Positions 7,859-15,452 of a DNA stretch of 55,758 nt are shown piece by piece. The translations under genes were made by a program, and so were the position numbers. Position 1 is the first letter of the stretch. Every line of letters begins with the position of its first letter. Below the pieces are notes generated by a model. It was not told the DNA's origin and did no database searches. It saw nothing but the letters and a program-made list of their open reading frames with translations. The DNA is taken from NCBI GenBank assembly GCA_009784775.1, contig WQXQ01000003.1:1-55758 (forward strand), written 5' to 3'. The stretch comes from Treponema sp. GTDB taxonomy: Bacteria > Spirochaetota > Spirochaetia > Treponematales > Breznakiellaceae.

Positions 7859-10800
7859 TTAATCAAATCGTAACCAGTTCAACGCAAAGTCACCAACGGT
7901 TACCCTTAGGCGTATGGTATTTTGCCCGGCAACCAACGGTATGGAAATATCGCCCCTGGTAGCCCAAGCATCGTTCCGGGGCAGCGTAACTCCTCCATCT
8001 CCAACGGATGCGCCATTAACCGTAATCGCTACCGTAGTATTGGCAGCGGCGTTATACCGCAAGGTCAGGTTATATGTTTTGGCTGTGGCCGCATTTACCT
8101 GATATTCCACCCACATAGCGTTAGTAAACCTAAAAATTTCCAAAACGCCGGCCGATTTGTCGGTATCGGTTACCGGCCGGAACTGCACAATATTTGACCA
8201 GCCGCTGACACCTATGTGATTTGCCATATTACAACTGGTAAATTGCGATGCGTCCATTTTCCGTCCGGCGGGTGTCCATTCACGATGCGGACCAAATGTG
8301 GGTATATTCGTGTAAATCAGGCCAAGAGGCGACAATTCAGGCATAAGGGGAGAATCAGGGTTGGATGGAACCTCGGTGATCAGGTTATGCGATGGAGTAT
8401 TGGCAGTACTGGGAGAAGGAACCGGAACGACATTTTCCCTTACATGGCCCTTGGGAAGATACCAGGCATAGCGATGCACATCCGGGTCCATTTCAAGGTA
8501 TACCAGAACCATACTCATGTACTCTGCCTGCAACTGCCAGTTTGGAGTCCGGTTTTGCAGGTCTTCCCAGCCGCAGAACTCGGTTAACCAGATCGGTTTT
8601 CCGTATCGTTTATAATCATGCAGAATACCCTTTACCGCGCTCGCCCACCACGGATAGGTATGCACTGAAATAGCTTCAATTTCGGCAGTTTGCGCCGGGC
8701 CAATTGCGGCAAAGAAATCATCCAGCCAGTTATAGGGACTGTTCCATCTGCCGGCAGGAATACCCGGAGGAGTTGGTAATTCTTCTCCGCCTCCGCTGAA
8801 ATTCATTGCGGGTGAAACAATTCTAAGACCGCCCGGCTTGGCATTTAAGGCCGTATTTCTGAACCGACTCCAGTCATTCGCCGCCGCCTGGGGAGTCAGA
8901 GCTGCCTGATGCCGGAAATTGGGTTCATTGTACGCAAGCAGGTATCTGGTATTGGGATGATTGCTGGAAAAAGTGGTTATTCTCTCTATGTTATAACCCG
9001 TGTTCCAGGCCATTGGACAGAATTCCAATCCGGATGCGCGAAATGCCGGCAGTATATCATTATCCGGTGCAGGTCCCCAGTTATAGAACCAGCTAATACC
9101 GGCGGTGCCGCTCTGCAAAAGAGCCATATCCCGCGCAGCGTGTTTGGAATTTTTGGCAGAACCGCCATAAGCCCCCAAGGTTCTAAAATCATACCCAACA
9201 CCGCGTTTGGGACTGGTACCCGGTATAAATACATAATCCCCGGGATCAACAAAATAGGTTAACTGCTTAACATCAGCATAGCCGTCATTGTATCCGTCCC
9301 TTTTTGCTATTACCAGGACGCTTATCACTTCATTATTGACAAAGCTGGCGCCCGATATGGTACCGGAAGCGTGGACATTGCTTACCAATGTCCCCTGAGC
9401 CAGCAGGGTTGCCTGATTTTGAGCGCCCTTCATCCAGCGCAGATCATAGCTTGTTGCAGCAGGAGCCGCAGGGGTATAGTTATACTGGAAGCTGCCTGTT
9501 TCCAGAGAAATGGTTACGTTTGGCTTTGTTACGAAATCATTAAGGGGAATAAAATAGGTTGAATATTTGACAGCCGAATAGCCATCCGTATACCCGCTCA
9601 ATATTGCCACCATCACAACACTTATCCATTCTCCATTGACAAAACTATCGCCTGGTATATCGCCCCAGCCGGACACATTGCTCATCAAAGTTCCCTGGTT
9701 CAGCAGGGTCGCCTGGTTACGATCGCCCTTCATCCAGTAGAGATCGTAGCGATCTGCTCGGGGAGTTGAATGGCGTGTTCGCATGAATGAGAAATCACCG
9801 GTTTCCGTATCAAAATCTAAACTGAAATCCGGCATTATGGTAAATACCGTTGGATCTCCACTGGTGGTAAAGGTCGCCTGACGAACCGGGGAATAGGTGT
9901 CACTGGGTCCAGCCCATTTCGCTATGACAATAACACTGATCACCTCATTATTGGCAAACACTGCAGAAGTGGCACCCGGTATGGTACCGGAAAGGGATAC
10001 ACCGATAACCGGAATTCCTGAACTGAGCAAGGTTGCCTGGTCCAGAGAACCCTTCGCCCAGCGCAGATCATAACCTACTGGAGCGGGAGTGGCGGGAGTG
10101 GGAGGCGTAATGGTATACTGGAAATTGCTGGCAGCCTGATTAAAACTTATCTGCAATCCCGGACTTCCGCCGCTGGGAGCGGTATAGGTTGCCTGTCTGG
10201 ACGGTGACCACGCGGCAATATACCCTTCCCTTTCCGCCATGACAATGATGCTCATTATTTCGTTGTGCAGATAACCGGTACCCGGTATGGTACCCGTAAG
10301 GGACACATTGCTTATTAAGGTTCCTTCGTTCATCAGGGTCGTATCACCCGGAGTGCCTTTCATATGGCGTATATGGTAGTTCGTTGCCTGAGGCACTGAA
10401 TGAGTAATGGTATAGTCGAAATTACTGGTTGCCTGATTAAAGGTAAAGGTTAACCCCGGAGAATCCACAAACGGATCCGGTCCCACAATGATAAAATAGG
10501 TTGCCTGACGAGCCTGGGAAACAGCGGTCTCAAACCCGCCCGATGTTGCCACTATTACAGCGCTTATTATTTCCCCGTTGCTATAACCAGCAGCCGGTAT
10601 GGTATAGGTGTTATTCCGTATGTCTTCTACTTTAGTTCCCCGTTCAAGAAGAGTCGCGCTCGTGTTACTACCCTTTCTATAGTATACATCGTACCGATCT
10701 GCCCGGGGCTCTGAATGGTCCCGGGTAAACTGAAAATTGCCTGTTGCTGCGTCAAAACTCAGGTTTAACACCGGTCTTCTTGAGAACTGCTGCAATGGCA

Positions 10801-10882
10801 CAGGACCATCGTCGCTGTTGTCGGGGCAAGAAACCAAAGCCAGGGCTGCCGCCATAGCTCCAATAACCAATAACTTCCTCAT
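7859..10882 (-). CDS. GH128-type beta-1,3-glucanase lipoprotein with N-terminal repeats and C-terminal CBM6
   Basis: This is a predicted surface endo-beta-1,3-glucanase of 1007 residues. The lipobox LVSC is followed by PDNSDD. Five FnIII-like modules (about 25-555) each contain Y-(D/H)-(V/I/L)-x-(Y/H/W)-x-KG and end in QATY. The catalytic domain (about 560-860) opens with RGVGYDF and includes SWFYNWG. It carries AYNEPN, with Glu653 as the likely acid/base, and WLTEFCGW, with Glu768 as the likely nucleophile; this matches the Asl1-like glycosyl hydrolase core of GH128. The last 110 residues form a CBM6-like module ending ALNWLRFD. The two glutamates are 115 residues apart, exactly as in the paralogue at 14001. 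The ATG at 10882 has GGAGG upstream. GH128 is inferred from motifs alone. Confidence 0.85.
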   Translation of the reverse strand: MRKLLVIGAMAAALALVSCPDNSDDGPVPLQQFSRRPVLNLSFDAATGNFQFTRDHSEPRADRYDVYYRKGSNTSATLLERGTKVEDIRNNTYTIPAAGYSNGEIISAVIVATSGGFETAVSQARQATYFIIVGPDPFVDSPGLTFTFNQATSNFDYTITHSVPQATNYHIRHMKGTPGDTTLMNEGTLISNVSLTGTIPGTGYLHNEIMSIIVMAEREGYIAAWSPSRQATYTAPSGGSPGLQISFNQAASNFQYTITPPTPATPAPVGYDLRWAKGSLDQATLLSSGIPVIGVSLSGTIPGATSAVFANNEVISVIVIAKWAGPSDTYSPVRQATFTTSGDPTVFTIMPDFSLDFDTETGDFSFMRTRHSTPRADRYDLYWMKGDRNQATLLNQGTLMSNVSGWGDIPGDSFVNGEWISVVMVAILSGYTDGYSAVKYSTYFIPLNDFVTKPNVTISLETGSFQYNYTPAAPAATSYDLRWMKGAQNQATLLAQGTLVSNVHASGTISGASFVNNEVISVLVIAKRDGYNDGYADVKQLTYFVDPGDYVFIPGTSPKRGVGYDFRTLGAYGGSAKNSKHAARDMALLQSGTAGISWFYNWGPAPDNDILPAFRASGLEFCPMAWNTGYNIERITTFSSNHPNTRYLLAYNEPNFRHQAALTPQAAANDWSRFRNTALNAKPGGLRIVSPAMNFSGGGEELPTPPGIPAGRWNSPYNWLDDFFAAIGPAQTAEIEAISVHTYPWWASAVKGILHDYKRYGKPIWLTEFCGWEDLQNRTPNWQLQAEYMSMVLVYLEMDPDVHRYAWYLPKGHVRENVVPVPSPSTANTPSHNLITEVPSNPDSPLMPELSPLGLIYTNIPTFGPHREWTPAGRKMDASQFTSCNMANHIGVSGWSNIVQFRPVTDTDKSAGVLEIFRFTNAMWVEYQVNAATAKTYNLTLRYNAAANTTVAITVNGASVGDGGVTLPRNDAWATRGDISIPLVAGQNTIRLRVTVGDFALNWLRFD

Positions 10883-10904
10883 GCGTTCCTCCATGTTATC
10901 TACC

Positions 10905-10933
10905 CTAATATAATATACAGCTAAAAAGCTCAA
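10905..10933 (-). promoter_or_regulatory. Possible promoter for the GH128 gene at 7859-10882
   Basis: TTGAGC (10928-10933) and TATTAG (10905-10910) on the minus strand are 17 bases apart, each matching consensus at four of six positions. The -35 lies inside the arm of the long hairpin at 10918-10964. A run of alternating TA around 10909-10917 offers other -10 choices, so this is tentative. Confidence 0.35.
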
Positions 10934-10964
10934 AAAACCAGTGTTTTTTTGAGCTTTTTAGCTG
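10918..10964 (-). terminator. Perfect 20-bp hairpin with T-rich arm (likely terminator or leader structure)
   Basis: The arms 10918-10937 and 10945-10964 pair perfectly over 20 bp around a 7-base loop. Both orientations contain T5-T6 runs within the stem. It lies in the 197-base gap after the gene ending at 11080 and 35 bases before the ATG at 10882. It may end the upstream transcript, shield the 5' end of the next, or do both. Confidence 0.6.
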
Positions 10965-11032
10965 CAAGAAAGCCGGCCTTGCACACCGACCCTCTTGCAG
11001 GCAGCGGATTGGTAACCCGCGCATTGTCATGC

Positions 11033-11066
11033 AAGTTGTTCGGAAACAACCGTTTCCGAACAACTT
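11033..11066 (-). other. Perfect 15-bp stem-loop just after the stop codon of the lipoprotein gene
   Basis: The arms 11033-11047 and 11052-11066 pair perfectly around a 4-base loop, starting 13 bases past the stop at 11080. No T-tract follows on the minus strand. It could be a factor-assisted terminator or a 3'-end stabiliser. A further 8-bp stem (CTGCAAGA/TCTTGCAG) lies between here and the hairpin at 10918. The rest of the gap shows no gene. Confidence 0.6.
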
Positions 11067-11079
11067 CTGGTACTAAACC

Positions 11080-13917
11080 CTATTCCGCTCTGAAGTAGTC
11101 CATATAGAACATCCAACCAGCTCCTAAATCAGGCCATGCAAAATGCATTGTAAACTCATTTATTTGCCTAAGGCCATTAGGAATCGGGAATGTTATAATT
11201 TGCCAGGTATTAGCAACAGTCGGACCAATATTTATATCAATTCTGCCAACATTGGTATTAAGCTCCAACAGAGGGGGAGCACCTGTGCGATTCGACATAA
11301 CTCTAATAGCAAAGGTAGAGAAAACCCGTCCATCAACCTGTATCGGGTTATCATAGGTTTGTCCCATGCCGGCCCAGTCATTAATTATTCCATGCCATGT
11401 ACACTCTAATACCGGCAGTGACGTAGCACCTTCTATCGTATCACTAAATACTCCCCATGGAGTACCCATGTGTACCCAAGCTTCAAGAGTTTGTCCATCT
11501 TTTATGCTTTCATGGAAACCTCCCGTTGGTCCAGGCGTTCGATCCAGGAAGTTTTCAATCCATACGATTGGGGTGGTAAATACCTGCACGGTCATTTCAT
11601 TGCTGACCCTTGTATCAAATTGAACGGTCAGCGGGAAATTCGACACACCTGCATTAGGCGTGAGCATACCGGTCGCATAGGCCTGTGCGGAAAGGGTCGC
11701 GTTGGTAACCGTATAGGTTGTATTATACCAGTTATCAAACTTAACCCTGTTAATGTATAAGCTGCGCGTTGTGCCGTTAACACTATAAGTTGCTCTTGAG
11801 CCTCCCAGAACAACATTTAACCTTGTTTGCGTTGGACTCATTTCAATCGGTCCGTTCATATCAGGAATAATAAGATTGGTCATGCTTACGGTCGCGGGAA
11901 TAAACCTGATGTCATGCAGATACAGTTCGGCGCCATTAATATTCGAGCCGGTAATACCGATCTGGAACGCAGAGTAGATAGTACCGTCTATCCGTTTTGG
12001 AAGCGGTATAATAAGCTGTTGCCAGGTTGTAGTGGCTACAAACCCCTGATTATTTTCGCCGGCATAATCAACCCCATACGGATCGGTCGCCGCGGCGCCG
12101 CCAAACCCAATGCGATCTACCGTAACGTTCCTGCCGCGAGCTCTAATCCAGAGCGAAAGCGCGTCTACGGAATTCAGATCAATGCCATCGGGATAGTCAA
12201 TCGCAAAGCCATGGAAATAGCCGCTAGAGGGAGCAAGGGTAATGGGTGTAATTATACCCTGTCCGGTAGGTCCCATTTCATCATTCACCCACGTAGCCTC
12301 ATCGCCTTCCCAGTGTATAAAGTCACCGTACATTATCCCATTCAGGAAGATCGGTATGACACCCGCTTCTATAAATGTTGCATTAATGGTGACACTGCTG
12401 GGGGGCATATTAAATCGCCAGGTATTGGTGTCCGTTTCCTGAAGAGAAAGATTGTTGCCGTTGCTATCCCAGGTACCAGTCAGGCTTCCCAGTTCTCTGC
12501 CTGAAGCCGGAGCTACCGTCAACGTGATTGGTGTACCAGCGGTTATACCACTCGTTGCACTGGCACTGACACTACCTCCGGTCGGTGGAGTCGATGGATT
12601 TATGGTAATACTGTAGGTTGGTCCAGTGATTATATTGGGTGTTCCCGTCACAACATTGGAATTAATGGGTGTACGGGTACCATCGGTCGCCCGTACCACC
12701 ACGCTGTAGAGCTGGCCATTGGTCAGACTGGGAATAGTATAGGTCAGCGCCGTACCGGCATTGAAAGAGTTCGAACCTGCTACCAAATTATCCGCAGATT
12801 GCGTTCCCGCTCCCCAGTATACGGTATAGCTGGTCGCCGCAGGAGTTGAATTGCTCCAATTAACGATAAAGGTGGTATCCCCTGCCGTACCGGCAGTCAA
12901 GGTTGGCGCCGCGCTAAATACCGGAGGCGGTGCGGCCTGCGGGGTTCCGGTTTGCACTGCAGAATTAACATAGTACGTATTACTGCCAATAACCACGGTT
13001 GCCCGTACCACCACGCTGTAGAGCTGGTCATTGGTCAGACTGGGAATAGTATAGGTCAGCGCCGTACCGGCATTGAAAGAGTTTGCACCTGCTACCAAAT
13101 TATCCGCAGATTGCGTTCCCATTCCCCAGTATACGGTATAGCTGGTCGCCGCAGGCGCTGAAACAGTCCAGGTAGCGGCAAGCGTGTTAACCCCTGCCGT
13201 AAGAGCGCTCAAGGTCGGCGCCGTAACAGTGGGGGCCACCGGAGTTCCGGTTTGTGTATTGGAATTGCTATTTACTTGGTTATAGCCTGTTTTATACGCC
13301 ATGACCACCACGCTATAGGCGGTGCCATTGTTCAAACCCGGTATCGTACCGCTCAATGCCACATTGGTGAGTTGAGTTCCGCCTTTGATCGCTGTTACAT
13401 CAGTGGTATTTCCCTGTATATGCCATAGGTTGTAGCCATCCGCCACAGGGTCTGAAGCAGTAATGGTATAACCAAGAGTACCATCCCCTGGCGTAAGAAC
13501 GCTCAGGAACGGCGCCGTAGTGAAAGGATTAACCGGGTCTACAAATTGCGCGACAATCTGAACATCGTAGCCGGGCATTTGGAATTGCCAATATCCAGCC
13601 CCGGTATTAGGGTCAGCGCCATCATCTTCAACGACAACGTCCGTGGGGTCTCCATCTTCATCTAAAACCTTGAGTGAATTGGTCACGAGCACCCAACCAG
13701 GGGTGGTTATCGTTACCAACAGGTCTACCCATGTCCCTTCTGTCGCCTGAACAGGCTCCGCTTCTACTGTACCTCCGAAAAAGGTCCCAACAACGATATT
13801 GTACACCGCCGGGGAACTGGGAGTAGTTCCTCCATCATTTGGACAGGCGGTGAACAAAAACGCACCAATCAGCACACAGATTCCGACAATGTCGAAAAAA
13901 CGAATGTTCTTTTTCAT
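11080..13917 (-). CDS. FnIII-repeat lipoprotein with paired jelly-roll binding domains
   Basis: This is a paralogue of the gene at 4159-7770, with 945 residues. The start MKKNIRFFDI and the lipobox FTAC followed by PNDGG are almost the same as in that gene. An InlB-like module is followed by three FnIII-like modules containing Y-(N/T)-(L/V)-(W/Y)-(H/W) and SLTN...YSVVVRAT. A second InlB-like segment comes next, then a jelly roll at about 525-667 ending LYLHDIRFI, an Ig-like linker, and a second beta-sandwich at about 780-945. No catalytic pair of acidic residues stands out, so a glycan-binding role is inferred from architecture and neighbours. GAGGAG lies 6 bases before the ATG. The 83-base gap upstream is the largest in this part of the cluster and contains a possible promoter. 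Confidence 0.82.
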   Translation of the reverse strand: MKKNIRFFDIVGICVLIGAFLFTACPNDGGTTPSSPAVYNIVVGTFFGGTVEAEPVQATEGTWVDLLVTITTPGWVLVTNSLKVLDEDGDPTDVVVEDDGADPNTGAGYWQFQMPGYDVQIVAQFVDPVNPFTTAPFLSVLTPGDGTLGYTITASDPVADGYNLWHIQGNTTDVTAIKGGTQLTNVALSGTIPGLNNGTAYSVVVMAYKTGYNQVNSNSNTQTGTPVAPTVTAPTLSALTAGVNTLAATWTVSAPAATSYTVYWGMGTQSADNLVAGANSFNAGTALTYTIPSLTNDQLYSVVVRATVVIGSNTYYVNSAVQTGTPQAAPPPVFSAAPTLTAGTAGDTTFIVNWSNSTPAATSYTVYWGAGTQSADNLVAGSNSFNAGTALTYTIPSLTNGQLYSVVVRATDGTRTPINSNVVTGTPNIITGPTYSITINPSTPPTGGSVSASATSGITAGTPITLTVAPASGRELGSLTGTWDSNGNNLSLQETDTNTWRFNMPPSSVTINATFIEAGVIPIFLNGIMYGDFIHWEGDEATWVNDEMGPTGQGIITPITLAPSSGYFHGFAIDYPDGIDLNSVDALSLWIRARGRNVTVDRIGFGGAAATDPYGVDYAGENNQGFVATTTWQQLIIPLPKRIDGTIYSAFQIGITGSNINGAELYLHDIRFIPATVSMTNLIIPDMNGPIEMSPTQTRLNVVLGGSRATYSVNGTTRSLYINRVKFDNWYNTTYTVTNATLSAQAYATGMLTPNAGVSNFPLTVQFDTRVSNEMTVQVFTTPIVWIENFLDRTPGPTGGFHESIKDGQTLEAWVHMGTPWGVFSDTIEGATSLPVLECTWHGIINDWAGMGQTYDNPIQVDGRVFSTFAIRVMSNRTGAPPLLELNTNVGRIDINIGPTVANTWQIITFPIPNGLRQINEFTMHFAWPDLGAGWMFYMDYFRAE
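12689..13162 (-). repeat. Direct repeat pair, 162 bases each, offset 312
   Basis: The segments 12689-12850 and 13001-13162 differ at only a handful of positions. They encode the same half of two neighbouring FnIII modules. This marks a recent internal duplication or gene conversion. Confidence 0.85.
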
Positions 13918-13936
13918 AAGCTTCTCCTCTACCTTA

Positions 13937-13964
13937 AGTATAGCACAACTTTTGGCTTATCCAA
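13937..13964 (-). promoter_or_regulatory. Possible internal promoter and leader hairpin
   Basis: TTGGAT (13959-13964) is 16 bases from TATACT (13937-13942) on the minus strand. A 6-bp hairpin TTATCC/GGATAA with a 3-base loop spans 13957-13971 and overlaps the -35. The -10 is good and the -35 is weak. It would allow separate transcription of the FnIII lipoprotein gene. Confidence 0.4.
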
Positions 13965-14000
13965 CGGATAAACGCATATTTATAGTAAAAAACCGCAAAA

Positions 14001-15440
14001 TTAATCCAAACGCAGCCAGTTTAAGGCACAGTCACCTTCCACAACGGTCAGCCGCAGGGTATGCCTGCCTGCTTCCAGTTGCACGGGTACTGTGCTGGTT
14101 CTCCACGCGGTGGTTGGCGATAAGCTGACCGTCGCGGCCGGCTGTCTGTCTCCGGCAGCTTCGCTGCTCACGGTAATGGCAATTTCGGTTGCCTCCGCGA
14201 CCATGTTACGCAGGCTGAACGTATAGGCTTTGGCTGCAGGCACGTCCACCTGATACTCTACCCATTTTCCCCTGGAAAAACTATGCATATCCAGGGGCGC
14301 CCCGCCCGAATCGGTGCCGGGACGGAACCAAACGCCGGCCCCCTTGCGCCGTTCATTGCGCGGCCAGTGCGGATCATCGTTTTTAAAGATATAGTCCGAA
14401 AAGACCATGTCGGTAAAGTCTTTTGCCCAGAATGTTTGCCCGGCAGGAACCCATACGCTTTTGTCGCAGGTGCCCATGTTGACATACACGATGCCAAGGG
14501 GAATCAGTTCCGGCGGATTCATATCCGGCCGCACGGTTCTGGAGAGCAATTTATGGTAGGGCTTGTGATCTTCGTGCTCGCTGCCCTTGGGAATAAACCA
14601 GGCGTATTTTTCCACATCCGGATCAAGTTCCAGATAGGTAATCGCCTCGCTCAAAAACTTAAGCTGTATTTCATGGCCTTGTTCGTGGGTAAGGCTGTCC
14701 CAGTTAATGCCGTCCCAAGCGCAGAATTCAGTCAGCCAGATTGGCTTGCCGTATTCTTTGAATCGGGCGATGTACCCTTTCAGGGCGCCTGCATCCGGCA
14801 TATAGGAATGAACGGATATGGCGTCAATATCATTAAGGGATACGCCCTTAAAACCCCGGTTCTTATAGGTTTTACCTTCTTCTTCGTTATACCAATCCAT
14901 GCCAAAAAACTCATGCAGCCATTTCCAGGGGTTCCCATAGTCTTGCAAAGTGCCGTAGTTCATTGCCGGTGACAAGACTTTCAGGTTGTGTTTTTTGGCA
15001 AGCGCAATCAGTTTGGGCCAGGTTTTGGCTGCCTGACGGGGGGTCATATTGGCCTGATCCGTCAGGTTTGGCTCGTTATAACCCATAATCCACTCAATCT
15101 GGGGATTCTCCGTCAGATAGGCATCCAGCATTTCTATATGCCTTGGATAGGGGCTCCATGCCATGGGGTAGAACAGTACATTGTGTTCCGCTGCCGCTGC
15201 GGCTACTTCCTCATGGGGCTGAACGCCCCAGTTATAGAACCATCTAACCGATGGAGCAAGCAGTTCGACATCTTCCCGGTAGGTTTTATCCTGTTCAAAG
15301 GCGTATGAAACGCCCCGCTTGTCGGTAAAGGGCCCAGTTCTTTTTTCTGTTTCAACCGGGCTGCCTGCCGTACCACAGGACATTATCACTGCAGCCAATG
15401 TGAGAATAGTTATACTTATTACCACAAACTTTCCTTTCAC
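14001..15440 (-). CDS. GH128-type beta-1,3-glucanase lipoprotein with C-terminal CBM6
   Basis: A compact 479-residue glucanase. The lipobox IMSC anchors it. The catalytic domain (about 40-340) contains RGVSYAF, RWFYNWG, GYNEPN with Glu123 as likely acid/base, and WLTEFCAW with Glu238 as likely nucleophile. It ends near YAWFIPKG and LIPLGIVYVNM. A CBM6-like module (about 365-479) has WVEYQVDVP, HTLRLTV and the terminal ALNWLRLD. It is a simpler paralogue of the gene at 7859 and lacks the FnIII-like repeats. The start codon is GTG, with AAGGAG 7 bases upstream. The gene follows its upstream neighbour after 12 bases and is probably cotranscribed with it. GH128 members known to me cleave beta-1,3-glucan; substrate here is inferred. 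Confidence 0.87.
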   Translation of the reverse strand: MKGKFVVISITILTLAAVIMSCGTAGSPVETEKRTGPFTDKRGVSYAFEQDKTYREDVELLAPSVRWFYNWGVQPHEEVAAAAAEHNVLFYPMAWSPYPRHIEMLDAYLTENPQIEWIMGYNEPNLTDQANMTPRQAAKTWPKLIALAKKHNLKVLSPAMNYGTLQDYGNPWKWLHEFFGMDWYNEEEGKTYKNRGFKGVSLNDIDAISVHSYMPDAGALKGYIARFKEYGKPIWLTEFCAWDGINWDSLTHEQGHEIQLKFLSEAITYLELDPDVEKYAWFIPKGSEHEDHKPYHKLLSRTVRPDMNPPELIPLGIVYVNMGTCDKSVWVPAGQTFWAKDFTDMVFSDYIFKNDDPHWPRNERRKGAGVWFRPGTDSGGAPLDMHSFSRGKWVEYQVDVPAAKAYTFSLRNMVAEATEIAITVSSEAAGDRQPAATVSLSPTTAWRTSTVPVQLEAGRHTLRLTVVEGDCALNWLRLD

Positions 15441-15452
15441 GTATATACTCCT

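Noticed and set aside
7771-7866. N-terminal extension of the FnIII lipoprotein in frame upstream of 7770
   Set aside because: It has no ribosome site and would bury the lipoprotein signal; GAGGAG and the lipobox context favour the ATG at 7770.
10966-11079. tRNA or other structured RNA gene in the hairpin-rich gap
   Set aside because: No cloverleaf, CCA end or TPsiC-like motif could be found; only simple stems are visible.
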